Assembly (NCBI RefSeq): GCF_014206875.1
Contig: NZ_JACIJO010000002.1
Location: 310,001-374,000, forward strand
DNA length: 64,000 bases
Source of the DNA: Algoriphagus iocasae
GTDB taxonomy: Bacteria; Bacteroidota; Bacteroidia; Cytophagales; Cyclobacteriaceae
Direction of reading: 5' to 3'
Made by a program: the position numbers and the translations under genes. The notes beneath the pieces are model-generated. The model saw only the letters and a program-made list of their open reading frames with translations, ran no database searches and was not told the DNA's origin. Of the stretch, positions 25,764 to 35,587 are shown piece by piece (the stretch's first letter is position 1; each line of letters begins with the position of its first letter).

Positions 25764-26741
25764 ATGGAAATCCTTTTTGACGAAATTCCAAGCTTGGATT
25801 TAGCTGATTTCACTTCAGGAACAGCTGAACAAAAAGCAGCATTTGTAAAGAAATTAAGTGATGCTTACCAAAACATCGGATTTGTAGCCATCAAAAACCA
25901 TGGTCTTTCTCAAGAATTACAAGATCGTCTGTATCATTCCATCAAATCCTTCTTTGCACTTCCTGATGAGATAAAAGCAAAGTATGAGAAACCTGAAATC
26001 GGGTTCCAAAGAGGCTATACCGGAAAGGGAAAAGAACATGCCAAAGGAAGAAATACCGGAGATCTTAAGGAATTTTATCATGTGGGCCAAGAGCTTTCCA
26101 ATATCCCTGATTCAGATCCTTTAAAATCTGAATATCCGGCAAACCTTTGGCCAGACGAAATTCCTGAATTTGAAAATGATGCGAATGAGGCATTTAGAAT
26201 TCTGGAAAATGCGGGTAAATCCATGCTAAAAGCGATTGCTCTTATTTTAGAATTGCCGGAGGATTATTTTGAAGATAAGGTTGCTTATGGTAATTCCATA
26301 CTGCGTCAAATCCACTATTTCCCAATAGAAAATCCGGATGAAGTGCCTGCCGATGCAGTGAGAGCTGCTGAGCACGGAGACATTAACTTGATCACCCTTT
26401 TGATGGGAGCCAGTGCCGATGGACTTCAGGTTTTGAGAAAAGATGGAAAATGGATTCCGATTACGGCCTTGCCAGACCAATTGGTGGTGAATGTGGGCGA
26501 CATGTTAGAAAGGCTCACGAATAAGAAATTAAAATCTACTATTCATAGAGTAGTCAATCCGCCAAAAGAAAAAATGAACTCGAGCAGGTATTCTATACCA
26601 TTTTTTATGCACCCGAGATCAGAAATGGATTTGACTTGTCTGGATTCTTGTGTTTCTGAGGAAAATCCAAAGCTATTTACTGATGCCACCGCAGGTGAAT
26701 TCCTAGATGAAAGATTAAGAGAACTGGGTTTAAAAAAATAA
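25764..26741 (+). CDS. Isopenicillin N synthase-family 2-oxoglutarate/Fe(II) dioxygenase
   Basis: 325 residues. An N-terminal DIOX_N region includes GFVAIKNHGLS and KAKYEKPEIGFQRGYTG (in parts). The catalytic domain has the iron facial triad in EHGDINLITLL (His, Asp) and STIHRVVNP (His), and the 2-oxoglutarate-binding Arg-x-Ser in SRYSIPFF. Such enzymes hydroxylate or oxidise small molecules; in non-producers the substrate is usually unknown. No other biosynthetic genes lie nearby. The chromate transporter gene starts 1 nt after the stop. Confidence 0.88.
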   Translation: MEILFDEIPSLDLADFTSGTAEQKAAFVKKLSDAYQNIGFVAIKNHGLSQELQDRLYHSIKSFFALPDEIKAKYEKPEIGFQRGYTGKGKEHAKGRNTGDLKEFYHVGQELSNIPDSDPLKSEYPANLWPDEIPEFENDANEAFRILENAGKSMLKAIALILELPEDYFEDKVAYGNSILRQIHYFPIENPDEVPADAVRAAEHGDINLITLLMGASADGLQVLRKDGKWIPITALPDQLVVNVGDMLERLTNKKLKSTIHRVVNPPKEKMNSSRYSIPFFMHPRSEMDLTCLDSCVSEENPKLFTDATAGEFLDERLRELGLKK

Positions 26742-26742
26742 G

Positions 26743-27942
26743 ATGTCTGTCAAAAAGGTACGATATTACCTTTTCCTGAAAGATATTCTCACGCTTTCAC
26801 TCACTGCTTTTGGAGGTCCACAAGCTTTCTTGGCGATGCTTCTAGAGCGAATGGTGAAAGTACGTGGATATATTTCTGAGGATGAACTTTGGGAGCTGAA
26901 TGCACTCTGCAATATGCTCCCAGGTCCATCTTCAACTCAATTGATTTCTGCGATTGGCTTTCGGGTAGGAGGACCCAATCTTGCCTATTTAGCTTTGATA
27001 GTCTGGATTTTGCCAGCTACAATCCTGATGACTAGCGCAGCTATTTTAATCTCATTTTTGCAGGAAAACACACCTGGAGCCTTAAATTTCGCACGATTTA
27101 TCCAACCTATGGCTATTGGATTTATCATTTTTGCAGCTCAAAAAACCATCGGCAAAATGGTTCAAAGTACTGAAGCCATGGTCTTGATGCTGATATCAGC
27201 ATTTATTTCATTCTTTTACAGCTCTCCTTACATTTTCCCAGTTTTATTGGTCATCGGAGGTGTTAGTACATCCATCAAATACAAAAAACAGCCAAAACTG
27301 GAAAAGGACGCTCCACTGAAAATTGAATGGGCCAACTTCTACTTATGGGCAGGGGTATTAATCTTGGCTGCTATCCTAGGTGGAATCACAAAATGGCATG
27401 GCATTCTGTTATTTGAAAACTTCTATCGTAACGGATCTTTGATTTTTGGAGGAGGCCAAGTACTTGTTCCTTATTTATACACCGAGTTTGTTGATTTTAA
27501 AAACTTCCTCAGTTCTGAAGAATTCCTGACTGGATATGCTATTTCCCAGGGAGTTCCCGGGCCTACTTTTAGCATCGCATCATATGTTGGGGCACTTTCG
27601 ATGCGGGAAGGAGGAACAATCGGATTTATCATGGGTGGATTAATTGGTGCTGGAGGCATCTTTCTTCCGGGAATTTTTCTGATATTTTTTGTTATCCGTT
27701 TTTGGGATCAATTAAAAATTTACCGCCCGGTTAGGGCTGCTTTGGAAGGAATCAATGCCGTTTCTTGTGGAATGTTGATAGCAGCGGCCTATTTGCTATT
27801 TGAACCATTAGAAGCCAATGGAATGAATATCTTTTTCATTCTAGCGACCTATTCCATGCTCCAATTCACCAAAATTTCATCGCCGGCAATCATCGCTGGT
27901 GGGGTAACATTAGGCATTTTATACAACCAATTTTTCATGTAA
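26743..27942 (+). CDS. chrA: Chromate transporter (ChrA), two-domain form
   Basis: 399 residues of the CHR superfamily in the long, duplicated form. The first half has LTAFGGPQAFLAMLLERMV and NMLPGPSSTQL. The second has FGGGQVLVPYLYTEFV and ISQGVPGPTFSIASYVG, the repeated GGP/PGP signature. About ten hydrophobic segments are visible. The family exports chromate; a natural role in sulfate-like anion transport is possible. It directly follows the dioxygenase gene, so both may be on one transcript. Confidence 0.9.
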   Translation: MSVKKVRYYLFLKDILTLSLTAFGGPQAFLAMLLERMVKVRGYISEDELWELNALCNMLPGPSSTQLISAIGFRVGGPNLAYLALIVWILPATILMTSAAILISFLQENTPGALNFARFIQPMAIGFIIFAAQKTIGKMVQSTEAMVLMLISAFISFFYSSPYIFPVLLVIGGVSTSIKYKKQPKLEKDAPLKIEWANFYLWAGVLILAAILGGITKWHGILLFENFYRNGSLIFGGGQVLVPYLYTEFVDFKNFLSSEEFLTGYAISQGVPGPTFSIASYVGALSMREGGTIGFIMGGLIGAGGIFLPGIFLIFFVIRFWDQLKIYRPVRAALEGINAVSCGMLIAAAYLLFEPLEANGMNIFFILATYSMLQFTKISSPAIIAGGVTLGILYNQFFM

Positions 27943-28034
27943 TCGGTCTTTAAAACGTCGAAATAAAGCCAAAAATGAACAAGTTTCGTTCTTGGCGCGT
28001 TTTAAAATCTAAATTACTTCCCTATATTTCTACT

Positions 28035-28700
28035 ATGCAGGCATACGAATTCATCAACAATCTCATACCACCTCTGAAACTCAGTGATAAATCAGGGATG
28101 GCTTTGTCGTGGATGGAGGAAATTCGTACCGATATATTACCCGTTACTGATCAAGGCAAATTTTTAGGTCTAATACGGGAAGAAATGATTTTTGATCTAA
28201 ATAATACAGACACTCCTATTTCAGAAATTCCTCTTGATAATTTGAATTGCTGGGTTTTTTCTGACAAGCATATATATGATGTTTTACGAGTTGGCGCTGA
28301 GCAGCGTAGTAATATCGTAGCAGTGTTGAGCAGGGAAAATGTCTATTTGGGCGTGGTCACCATGGAAGATTCAATAGCCGCATTTGCAGATAGTTTATCT
28401 ATCCAGTCTCAGGGAAGTGTCCTGGTGTTATCCTTGTACATGACAGATTATAGTCTTGCGGAGATTTCCAGAATTGTGGAAACTGAAAACACTAAAGTTT
28501 TGAGTTCCTTTATCACCAGTGATCCATTGGATGATGCGAAAATCAAACTCACACTCAAGCTAGATAAACCGGAATTAAGACACATAAAAGCTACTTTGGA
28601 ACGATTTGGATATAAGATTTTGGATCATTATCAGGAAGAAACCGGAGTAAGCAGTGAAGAAGACCGAATCGGTAACTTGCTGAGATTTTTAGATATTTGA
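28035..28700 (+). CDS. CBS-domain protein
   Basis: 221 residues from the ATG at 28035; an earlier in-frame ATG at 27975 adds a basic stretch without support. Two CBS motifs are readable: DILPVTDQGKFLGLIREEMI and IVAVLSRENVYLGVVTMEDSIA, with a linker between. The C-terminal ~90 residues look like an ACT-type regulatory fold (LVLSLYMTDYSLAEISRIVE, in parts). It lies 3 nt before nadK. CBS proteins sense adenine nucleotides, so control of NAD kinase is a tempting but unproven idea. Confidence 0.85.
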   Translation: MQAYEFINNLIPPLKLSDKSGMALSWMEEIRTDILPVTDQGKFLGLIREEMIFDLNNTDTPISEIPLDNLNCWVFSDKHIYDVLRVGAEQRSNIVAVLSRENVYLGVVTMEDSIAAFADSLSIQSQGSVLVLSLYMTDYSLAEISRIVETENTKVLSSFITSDPLDDAKIKLTLKLDKPELRHIKATLERFGYKILDHYQEETGVSSEEDRIGNLLRFLDI

Positions 28701-28703
28701 TGC

Positions 28704-29579
28704 ATGAAGGTAGCCTTACATGGCTTAGCACTGAAATCAGAGTATTTTCAGCATGTTCAGCTTCTATTTGAAGAGCTAAGCAAATTCAATTTCGAAATAT
28801 TTGTCACCGAGCAGTTGGACAGACAATTGCGCATGCACGGCAATAAGTCCTTACTTTATTGGACCTTGGAAGGCAAGGAAGATATGGCCAAGATGGATTT
28901 CATGATTTCCATCGGAGGGGATGGTACTTTGCTCGATGCAGTTTGCCAAGTTGGAGATTTAGAAATTCCTATTTTAGGGCTCAACACAGGAAGGATGGGC
29001 TTTTTGGCCACTGTTGCTACCACAGATATTTCTATGGCTATTTCTGAACTGGCCAATGAAAACTTTCAGATTGAGAGTAGAAATTTGATTTCCCTGGAAT
29101 CTCATAAGAGGTTATTCAACGGACTTAATTTTGCATTGAATGAATTTACAGTGCATAAAAGAGATACCTCTTCGATGATTACTGTCCACACATATATTGA
29201 CGGAAAATACTTAAACAGTTATTGGGCGGATGGTCTGATTGTTTCCACTCCTACGGGATCGACTGGATACTCATTGAGCTGCGGGGGACCATTGATCTCT
29301 CCTGAGGCAAAAAATCTAGTTATCACGCCAGTTAGCCCACATAATCTGAATGTTCGTCCAATCATCGTCTCAGATGATTCTGAGATCAGTTTAGAAATCG
29401 AAGGAAGAGCCGAAAAGTTTCTGATTTCGCTGGATTCCAGATCCACTTCTATTTCTTCAGATGTGAAATTGACCATCAAAAAGGAATATTTTCAGGCCAA
29501 ATTAGTGAAGTTGCCACATTACCATTTCTTTGATACATTAAGGCAAAAGCTGAATTGGGGATTGGATATGAGGAATTAG
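28704..29579 (+). CDS. nadK: NAD kinase
   Basis: 291 residues. GGDGTLLDA at residues 71-79 carries the catalytic Asp73. LNTGRMGFL, NEFTVHKRD and the glycine-rich STPTGSTGYSLSCGGP are the other NAD-kinase blocks. It makes NADP from NAD and ATP and is cytosolic. Its place between a CBS protein and DUF6089/uppS/bamA is a common Bacteroidota arrangement. Confidence 0.95.
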   Translation: MKVALHGLALKSEYFQHVQLLFEELSKFNFEIFVTEQLDRQLRMHGNKSLLYWTLEGKEDMAKMDFMISIGGDGTLLDAVCQVGDLEIPILGLNTGRMGFLATVATTDISMAISELANENFQIESRNLISLESHKRLFNGLNFALNEFTVHKRDTSSMITVHTYIDGKYLNSYWADGLIVSTPTGSTGYSLSCGGPLISPEAKNLVITPVSPHNLNVRPIIVSDDSEISLEIEGRAEKFLISLDSRSTSISSDVKLTIKKEYFQAKLVKLPHYHFFDTLRQKLNWGLDMRN

Positions 29580-29688
29580 ATATTCCAAAAGATTGGTAAA
29601 TTCGTGGAAATTAAGCTTAACAATTATTAACCCGTTAAATACTAGCCGACGTTTTTTATACGTTAGCTACTTCATAACTTGCATCGTC

Positions 29689-30438
29689 TTGAAAAACGTC
29701 AATTTTCAGATTTTCAAACACTTATTAATTTTCTTCCTTGTTTTTTCAGGTATTCACCTGAATGCCAAGGCACAGAAATATGAAATCGGTGGTGGTTTAG
29801 GTGTCGCAGCCTATTCAGGAGATATTATCCGTAAAATTGACCCGGGCCAAATTGGCCTTCAAGGAACGTTGTTTGGCAAGAGAAATTTTGACAATGTTTG
29901 GACGCTGAGAGTTGGGCTTAATTTAGCCAACATCAATGCAGCTGATAGCATTAAGCCCATTGATAGATTGGCGCAAGTGAGAGACGCCAGGTTTCGGGCA
30001 GGACTCATTGAAGCTTCGGCTGTGATGGAGTTTAACTTTCTTGATTATTTAAGAAATAATTCCGAATTCCGATTTTCACCTTACGCATTCTTTGGTCTTG
30101 GATACACCTTTGCACTTGCAAAAGGAAACACCTTTGCCTACAATGTTTCTACACGATACAGTCTTGGCACCGTAGTCATTCCATTTGGCGGAGGTATTAA
30201 GTACAGGATGAACGATCGATGGACATTAGCAGCTGAATTAGGATTCAGACCTACTTTAACGGATTATTTGGATAAGATCGACAGTACAGAGCCAGAAATA
30301 TCCAGATTTCCAGACCCGAATAATCCCGATGCTCCCTATGGGATTAATTTTGGAAACCCCAATGACAAGGATTGGTACTATTTCCTAGGGCTGACAATCA
30401 GCTATACTTTCGCCAGTACCAAGTGCTATGCTTATTAA
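29689..30438 (+). CDS. DUF6089 outer-membrane beta-barrel-like protein
   Basis: About 250 residues. I chose the TTG at 29689 because it gives a direct signal peptide (KHLLIFFLVFSGIHLNAKAQ); another TTG at 29593 would add 32 residues. The mature part alternates beta strands: YEIGGGLGVAAYSGDI, LRVGLNLANI, YAFFGLGYTFAL, FGGGIKYRMNDRWTLAAELGFRPT (in parts). It ends in an aromatic YFLGLTISYTF strand, as outer-membrane barrels do. DUF6089 genes sit regularly before uppS and bamA, so a role in outer-membrane biogenesis is inferred. Confidence 0.82.
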   Translation: MKNVNFQIFKHLLIFFLVFSGIHLNAKAQKYEIGGGLGVAAYSGDIIRKIDPGQIGLQGTLFGKRNFDNVWTLRVGLNLANINAADSIKPIDRLAQVRDARFRAGLIEASAVMEFNFLDYLRNNSEFRFSPYAFFGLGYTFALAKGNTFAYNVSTRYSLGTVVIPFGGGIKYRMNDRWTLAAELGFRPTLTDYLDKIDSTEPEISRFPDPNNPDAPYGINFGNPNDKDWYYFLGLTISYTFASTKCYAY

Positions 30439-30521
30439 TTAATTGAACCTTAGGGTAAATTATTGGAAAAGAAATAGCATTTTTGTACCTCCAAAAATTA
30501 AGGTATTCGGAAAAAACTGGA

Positions 30522-31259
30522 ATGAAGGAAGAATTAGACCGAAACAGGATCCCCCGACATATTGCGATCATCATGGACGGCAATGGCCGTTGGGCCAAGA
30601 AAAAAGGCGCCATGAGGATATTCGGCCATCATCATGCCATCAAGGCTGTGAGAGATGCGATCGAAGGTGCAAATAATTTAGGAGTGAAGTATTTGACCCT
30701 GTTTTCTTTTTCAACAGAAAATTGGTCCAGACCAAAGGATGAGGTAGAAGGACTAATGGCACTTCTGGTGAAAACAATAGCGAATGAAGTCCCTATGATG
30801 ATGAAAAATAACATTATCATGGACAGCATCGGTGATATCGATAGTTTACCCCCCTCAGCATACAATCAACTGATAGAGGCAAAAGAAAAAACCTCTAAAA
30901 ACACAGGTCTCAAGCTCATTTTAGCACTTAGCTACAGTGGACAATGGGAGCTCACTCAAGCAGCCAAACGCATTGCTCAAAAAGTCTCTGATGGAAAATT
31001 GAAGGTCGAGGACATTTCTCAGGAAGTGTTTGCTGACCATCTTGAAACCCGGAACATTCCTGATCCTGAATTAATGATCAGAACCTCCGGAGAATTCAGG
31101 ATAAGCAATTTTCTGCTTTGGCAATTGGCCTACACAGAATTACATTTTACTCCTGTGTTATGGCCGGATTTTAGAGAAAAGCATCTGATCGCTGCAATCC
31201 TCGACTACCAGAAAAGGGAACGAAGATTTGGTAAAACAGGTGAGCAAGTTAAATCTTAA
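30522..31259 (+). CDS. uppS: Isoprenyl transferase (undecaprenyl diphosphate synthase)
   Basis: 245 residues from the ATG at 30522. The catalytic Asp19 lies in IIMDGNGRWAKKKG. FSFSTENWSRP and IRTSGEFRISNFLLWQ are the other cis-prenyltransferase motifs. It makes the C55 lipid carrier for peptidoglycan and O-antigen. Two longer frames start upstream in the spacer but add nothing conserved. BamA follows after 7 nt. Confidence 0.95.
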   Translation: MKEELDRNRIPRHIAIIMDGNGRWAKKKGAMRIFGHHHAIKAVRDAIEGANNLGVKYLTLFSFSTENWSRPKDEVEGLMALLVKTIANEVPMMMKNNIIMDSIGDIDSLPPSAYNQLIEAKEKTSKNTGLKLILALSYSGQWELTQAAKRIAQKVSDGKLKVEDISQEVFADHLETRNIPDPELMIRTSGEFRISNFLLWQLAYTELHFTPVLWPDFREKHLIAAILDYQKRERRFGKTGEQVKS

Positions 31260-31266
31260 GTAATTG

Positions 31267-33963
31267 ATGAAAAGAAGTTTACTGATTCTGTTTTGTCTGG
31301 TTTGGACAACTTCAGCAATGGCGCAAATACGTTTGGGCCAAAGCCGCTATGCGTCTACCAAACCTGTCAATATTCTGGAGCTGAATTATCAAAAACCCCA
31401 GTCCTATAGAATCGCAGAAATAAAAGCGGTGGGGTTGACCACCTTGGATGAGATCGCGATTATTTCGCTTTCCGGCCTGAAAGTGGATGATACCATAGAA
31501 GTACCTGGAGAATCCATCTCCAATGCGCTTAAAAAACTTTGGGGTCAGGGAATCATCGGAGATGTGAAAATCCTTGTGACCAAAGTAGAGGGTGATGACA
31601 TCTATTTGCTATTGGACTTGACAGAAAGACCGAGATTTTCCCGAGTGGAATTCTCTGGTATGAATAAAACTCAGGAAAGTGAACTTCGGGACAAAGTAAA
31701 TATCCGTGGTCGAGTGGTACGTGATGACGTGTTGAATACAGCAAAACGAACCATTGAGAAATATTACCTGGACAAAGGATACCTGAATACAGATGTGAAA
31801 ATCATTCAGGAAAGAGACACTACGCTTCCAAACTCGGTAAAACTTCGTTTTGACGTGGATATGAACTCCAAAGTCAGAATCAATGCCATAAACATTTACG
31901 GCAATGAGGAAATCGCTGATACCAAAGTCAAAAAGAAGCTTAAGAAGACAAAAGAACATGCACGGGTAAGTGTATTCAAAGATGTGTATTCACGTATGAC
32001 AGATGCAAGTGCATCCGATTATGCAAATACTGTTTTCCACACTGATTCTGTTTCCAACGAAGACGTACAGTCTTACATCAATAAAAACTTCAAGCTTAAT
32101 TTCTTTAGCGGATCTAAATACATCCCTAAAGAATATGCAGCGGACAAGGATAACGTCATCAGCTTTTACAATAGTAAAGGTTTTAGAGATGCTGAAATTA
32201 TCGCTGATTCAGTCTATGATTTTAATGAAGATAAAATCAATATCGACATCGCAGTAGAAGAAGGTAGAAAATACTATTATAGAAACATCTCATTCACAGG
32301 AAATTACATCCACCCAGACCCTGTATTGTTAGCAAAATTAGGGATCCAAAAAGGTGATGTATATAACAAAGAACTTCTTGACAAGAGACTGAACTACGAT
32401 CCTCAAAAAGGAGATGATGTCAGCTCTCTTTATCAAGATGATGGATACCTTTTCTTTAGCATTGACCCTGTTGAGGTAAATGTTTCTGGTGATTCCATTG
32501 ACCTTGAAATGAGAATTTTTGAAGGCCCTCAGGTGACTGTAAACAGTGTAAACATCAAGGGTAATGAAAGAACTTCTGATCACGTGGTAATGCGTGAAAT
32601 CAGAATTCTTCCAGGTCAGAAATTCAACAGAAGTTTATTGGTAAGAACCATTCGTGAACTTTCTACTTTAGGCTATTTTGATCCTGAAAAAATCAATCCT
32701 GATTTAAGACCAAATTTCGAAGCAGCTACTGTGGATATCACTTTTGAGCTGGAAGAAAGACCAAATGACCAGATAGAATTATCAGGTGGATGGGGAGGTT
32801 TCTATGGATTTGTGGGAACAGTTGGACTTGTGTTCAATAACTTCTCCATCAAAAACATCGGTGATTTTTCTAAATGGGATCCACTTCCAGTGGGTGATGG
32901 TCAGAAGCTTTCCTTAAGAGTTCAAGCAAATGGTAGAAGTTTCCAAAACTATTCTATCTCATTGACAGAACCTTGGTTTGGAGGTAAAAAACCACAAGCA
33001 TTGAGCTTTAGCTTTAACCATTCGGTACAAAGACAAGTCGATTTCTATAATCAACAAAACTTTGGAAACGAACTTGGTTTCTTCAAAATCACAGGGGTAA
33101 CTCTTGGTTTAGCAAAACGAGTGACTTGGCCGGATGATTACTTCAGTATCAGTAATTCCCTACAATTCCAGATTTATGAATTTGATGAGTTCGGAACCTC
33201 ATTTGGTTTGAGCTACCCGACTGGTACTTCCAATAGTATTACATTCAACAATACCATTGCAAGAAATAACGTAGATAACCCAACTTTCCCAAGATTCGGA
33301 TCTAACATCATCTTGTCTACCTCTTTCACTCCTCCATATGCTTCTTTAAATAAGAATCTAAATGATGAGTCTACAGATCAGGAAAAATACAAATGGTTGG
33401 AATATCACAAGTGGATGTTTGATGCTTCCATTTATACTCCTCTTTTCGGATCCAGTAAGTTTGTAGCGAGTGCCAGAGCTCACATGGGCTTCTTGGGATC
33501 TTACGGAAATAAAATCGGAATCATTCCATTGGAAAGATTCGTGATGGGTGGTGATGGGATGACCTTCAACAACTTTGCTTTAGGTCAGGAAATCATCGGT
33601 TTGAGAGGTTATGAAAACCAATCCATCACACCAGGTAGAGATACCAGAGGTCAAGAAAATGCAGATCCTTATGGTGGTATTGTGTATAATAAATATGTAA
33701 TGGAATTGAGATACTTGATTTCTCCAAATCCATCCGCTACCATCTTCGTACTAGGATTTGCTGAGGCAGGAAATAACTGGGGATCTTATGCAGATTTCAA
33801 TTCATACGATCTGAAAAAATCTGCTGGTATGGGTGCGAGAATCTTTATGCCAGCCTTTGGATTGCTTGGTGTCGATTGGGGTTATGGATTTGATGCCATC
33901 CCAGGTACGACTCAGAGAAGTGGTGCTCAATTCCACTTTACAATCGGACAACAATTCAGATAA
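31267..33963 (+). CDS. bamA: Outer membrane protein assembly factor BamA
   Basis: 898 residues from the ATG at 31267; the codon before it is TTG. Signal peptide ending near SAMAQ. Five POTRA repeats are expected within about residues 45-480; readable boundaries include RIAEIKAVGLTTLDE, RFSRVEFSGMNKTQ, VRINAINIYGNEE, YYRNISFTGNYI and TVNSVNIKGNERT. A ~50-residue insert lies after the third. The C-terminal ~400 residues form the barrel, with FVMGGDGM, LRGYENQSITP and a terminal Phe-x-Phe... ending GQQFR. It folds and inserts outer-membrane proteins. The Skp genes follow. Confidence 0.94.
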   Translation: MKRSLLILFCLVWTTSAMAQIRLGQSRYASTKPVNILELNYQKPQSYRIAEIKAVGLTTLDEIAIISLSGLKVDDTIEVPGESISNALKKLWGQGIIGDVKILVTKVEGDDIYLLLDLTERPRFSRVEFSGMNKTQESELRDKVNIRGRVVRDDVLNTAKRTIEKYYLDKGYLNTDVKIIQERDTTLPNSVKLRFDVDMNSKVRINAINIYGNEEIADTKVKKKLKKTKEHARVSVFKDVYSRMTDASASDYANTVFHTDSVSNEDVQSYINKNFKLNFFSGSKYIPKEYAADKDNVISFYNSKGFRDAEIIADSVYDFNEDKINIDIAVEEGRKYYYRNISFTGNYIHPDPVLLAKLGIQKGDVYNKELLDKRLNYDPQKGDDVSSLYQDDGYLFFSIDPVEVNVSGDSIDLEMRIFEGPQVTVNSVNIKGNERTSDHVVMREIRILPGQKFNRSLLVRTIRELSTLGYFDPEKINPDLRPNFEAATVDITFELEERPNDQIELSGGWGGFYGFVGTVGLVFNNFSIKNIGDFSKWDPLPVGDGQKLSLRVQANGRSFQNYSISLTEPWFGGKKPQALSFSFNHSVQRQVDFYNQQNFGNELGFFKITGVTLGLAKRVTWPDDYFSISNSLQFQIYEFDEFGTSFGLSYPTGTSNSITFNNTIARNNVDNPTFPRFGSNIILSTSFTPPYASLNKNLNDESTDQEKYKWLEYHKWMFDASIYTPLFGSSKFVASARAHMGFLGSYGNKIGIIPLERFVMGGDGMTFNNFALGQEIIGLRGYENQSITPGRDTRGQENADPYGGIVYNKYVMELRYLISPNPSATIFVLGFAEAGNNWGSYADFNSYDLKKSAGMGARIFMPAFGLLGVDWGYGFDAIPGTTQRSGAQFHFTIGQQFR

Positions 33964-34054
33964 TCATGGAAAAAGGATTGGGATTAGTTAATTTATGCAA
34001 AAATTAAATTCTTTGTTTGAACTTTAATCAAGCCTCTAAAACTTGCCCAATACC

Positions 34055-34585
34055 ATGAATAAATCATTGAAAATAGTATTTTTGCTGCTCTTTGTACTGC
34101 AAGTACTGCCTGCAAGCGCTCAAAAGTTCGGTTATATCGATTCAGAATTTATTTTGAATAAGCATCCGGATTATAAAGTGATACAGCAGGAGCTCCAAAA
34201 TCTCAGCAATGAGTGGAAGAAAGAGGCACAAAATTTGGATAAAGAGATCAAAGAACTCTACGATCAATTGAAGGCCGAAGAAGTACTGCTTACAGAAGAA
34301 ATGTATCAGCAAAGGCTGGAAGACATTAAGCAAAAACAAAAGGAGTCTCAGGCGTTCAATAGTAGAATATTCGGAATTGACGGGCAATATTATCAGAAGC
34401 AAGCAGAATTGCTTCAGCCTCTACAGTCCAAAATCTACGATGCGATCGAACGAGTTTCCAGAAAAAACAATTTGGCCATGTTATTTGACAAGGCCTCTGT
34501 ACCATCTGGAATTATTTATACAGACCCAAGACATGATTATTCTGAATTTGTCTTGGAAGAATTAGGAATTGAAGAGAACAATTAA
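34055..34585 (+). CDS. OmpH/Skp-family periplasmic chaperone (first copy)
   Basis: 176 residues from the ATG at 34055. Signal peptide ending near ASAQ. KFGYIDSEFILNKHPDYKVI is the Skp-family opening, followed by a long coiled coil rich in Gln, Lys and Glu that would form a tentacle of the trimer. Skp holds unfolded outer-membrane proteins in the periplasm on their way to BamA, which is encoded just upstream. A second family member follows after 13 nt. Confidence 0.9.
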   Translation: MNKSLKIVFLLLFVLQVLPASAQKFGYIDSEFILNKHPDYKVIQQELQNLSNEWKKEAQNLDKEIKELYDQLKAEEVLLTEEMYQQRLEDIKQKQKESQAFNSRIFGIDGQYYQKQAELLQPLQSKIYDAIERVSRKNNLAMLFDKASVPSGIIYTDPRHDYSEFVLEELGIEENN

Positions 34586-34598
34586 ATACAAACACAGA

Positions 34599-35144
34599 AT
34601 GATGAAAGTAAAAGTTATCCTTTCTGCAATTGCATTGCTTTGCGTAGGATTCGCGGCTCAGGCTCAGGAAATCAAAATTGGGTATACCAATGTGGAATTT
34701 ATCATGGATCTGATGCCAGAAATGGAACAAATTGGAGCTGATATCCAAGATTACCAAACTCAGCTTCAAACGAATATTCAAACAAAAGCTGCAGACTTTC
34801 AGCGTCAGGTGCAGACTTACCAGCAAGCTGCACAAACGATGACTGAAGAAGCTAGAGCTGCTAAAGAAGGTGAACTTACTAAGCTTCAATCAGACCTTCA
34901 GAAATATGAGCAAGATGCTCAGGTTTCTTATCAAAGAAAATTAGGTGAGTTGCTAGAGCCTGTTCAGAACAAAGTGATCAATGCGATCAATGCTGTTGCT
35001 GCTGAAAACAACTACACACATATCTTTGCTGAGACTGCAGGTCAATCTCCAGTGTTGCTTTACACTAAAGAAGAAGACAAATTCACTGAATTGGTTTTAG
35101 CAAAACTTGGCCTTCAAATGCCAACTCCTCCAGCAGGAAACTAA
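34599..35144 (+). CDS. OmpH/Skp-family periplasmic chaperone (second copy)
   Basis: 181 residues from the first of two adjacent ATGs at 34599. Signal peptide ending near AAQAQ. It opens IKIGYTNVEFIMDLMPEMEQI and continues with a Gln/Ala/Glu coiled coil (FQRQVQTYQQAAQTM). It differs clearly from the first copy and has more Ala and Gln. Tandem Skp genes after bamA are usual in this phylum and may form mixed or separate trimers (inference). A terminator follows. Confidence 0.9.
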   Translation: MMKVKVILSAIALLCVGFAAQAQEIKIGYTNVEFIMDLMPEMEQIGADIQDYQTQLQTNIQTKAADFQRQVQTYQQAAQTMTEEARAAKEGELTKLQSDLQKYEQDAQVSYQRKLGELLEPVQNKVINAINAVAAENNYTHIFAETAGQSPVLLYTKEEDKFTELVLAKLGLQMPTPPAGN

Positions 35145-35164
35145 ACCAAGCATCTTCAATAATT

Positions 35165-35205
35165 AAAACCGGTTTTTCGATGATTCGAGAAACCGGTTTT
35201 TTATT
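35165..35205 (+). terminator. Terminator of the bamA-ompH block
   Basis: A 16-bp stem with one T.G pair (35165-35180 with 35185-35200), a 4-nt loop and a T-run. It starts 20 nt after the second ompH stop and just before the thioredoxin gene. Confidence 0.9.
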
Positions 35206-35213
35206 TTTATCCC

Positions 35214-35519
35214 ATGCCTAAAAAGAAGCCAAAAGATATCATCAGTAAAAGTATGGATGCCGTGCTGGTAGATTTTAGAGCTGACTGGTGCGGCCCTTGC
35301 CAGACAATGGATCCAATCATCGAGGAAGTTTTGGATGAGTTAGGAGGAAAAATCAAACTCCTAAAACTGGATATCGACAAGCATCCCCAAATGGCCCAAC
35401 AGTTTGCTGTACGGTCTATCCCCCATTACATTCTTTTTAAAAAAGGTAAGATACTTTGGAGAAAAGGTGGAATCCTACCCAAAAGAGATTTGGAAAAAGC
35501 TTTAAAAGGCTTTGTCTGA
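35214..35519 (+). CDS. Thioredoxin
   Basis: 101 residues with the canonical WCGPC (Cys26, Cys29), DFRADWCGPC and cis-Pro VRSIPHYILFKKG. It has no signal peptide and so is a cytosolic disulfide reductase. A single gene between two terminators or gaps; it starts 14 nt after the bamA-block terminator. Confidence 0.92.
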   Translation: MPKKKPKDIISKSMDAVLVDFRADWCGPCQTMDPIIEEVLDELGGKIKLLKLDIDKHPQMAQQFAVRSIPHYILFKKGKILWRKGGILPKRDLEKALKGFV

Positions 35520-35587
35520 CTTTTATGTAAAGGGTTATCTGTTCATCTAGGTATTTCCTATTTTGCCATGGTCCAAAGAACTTTACC

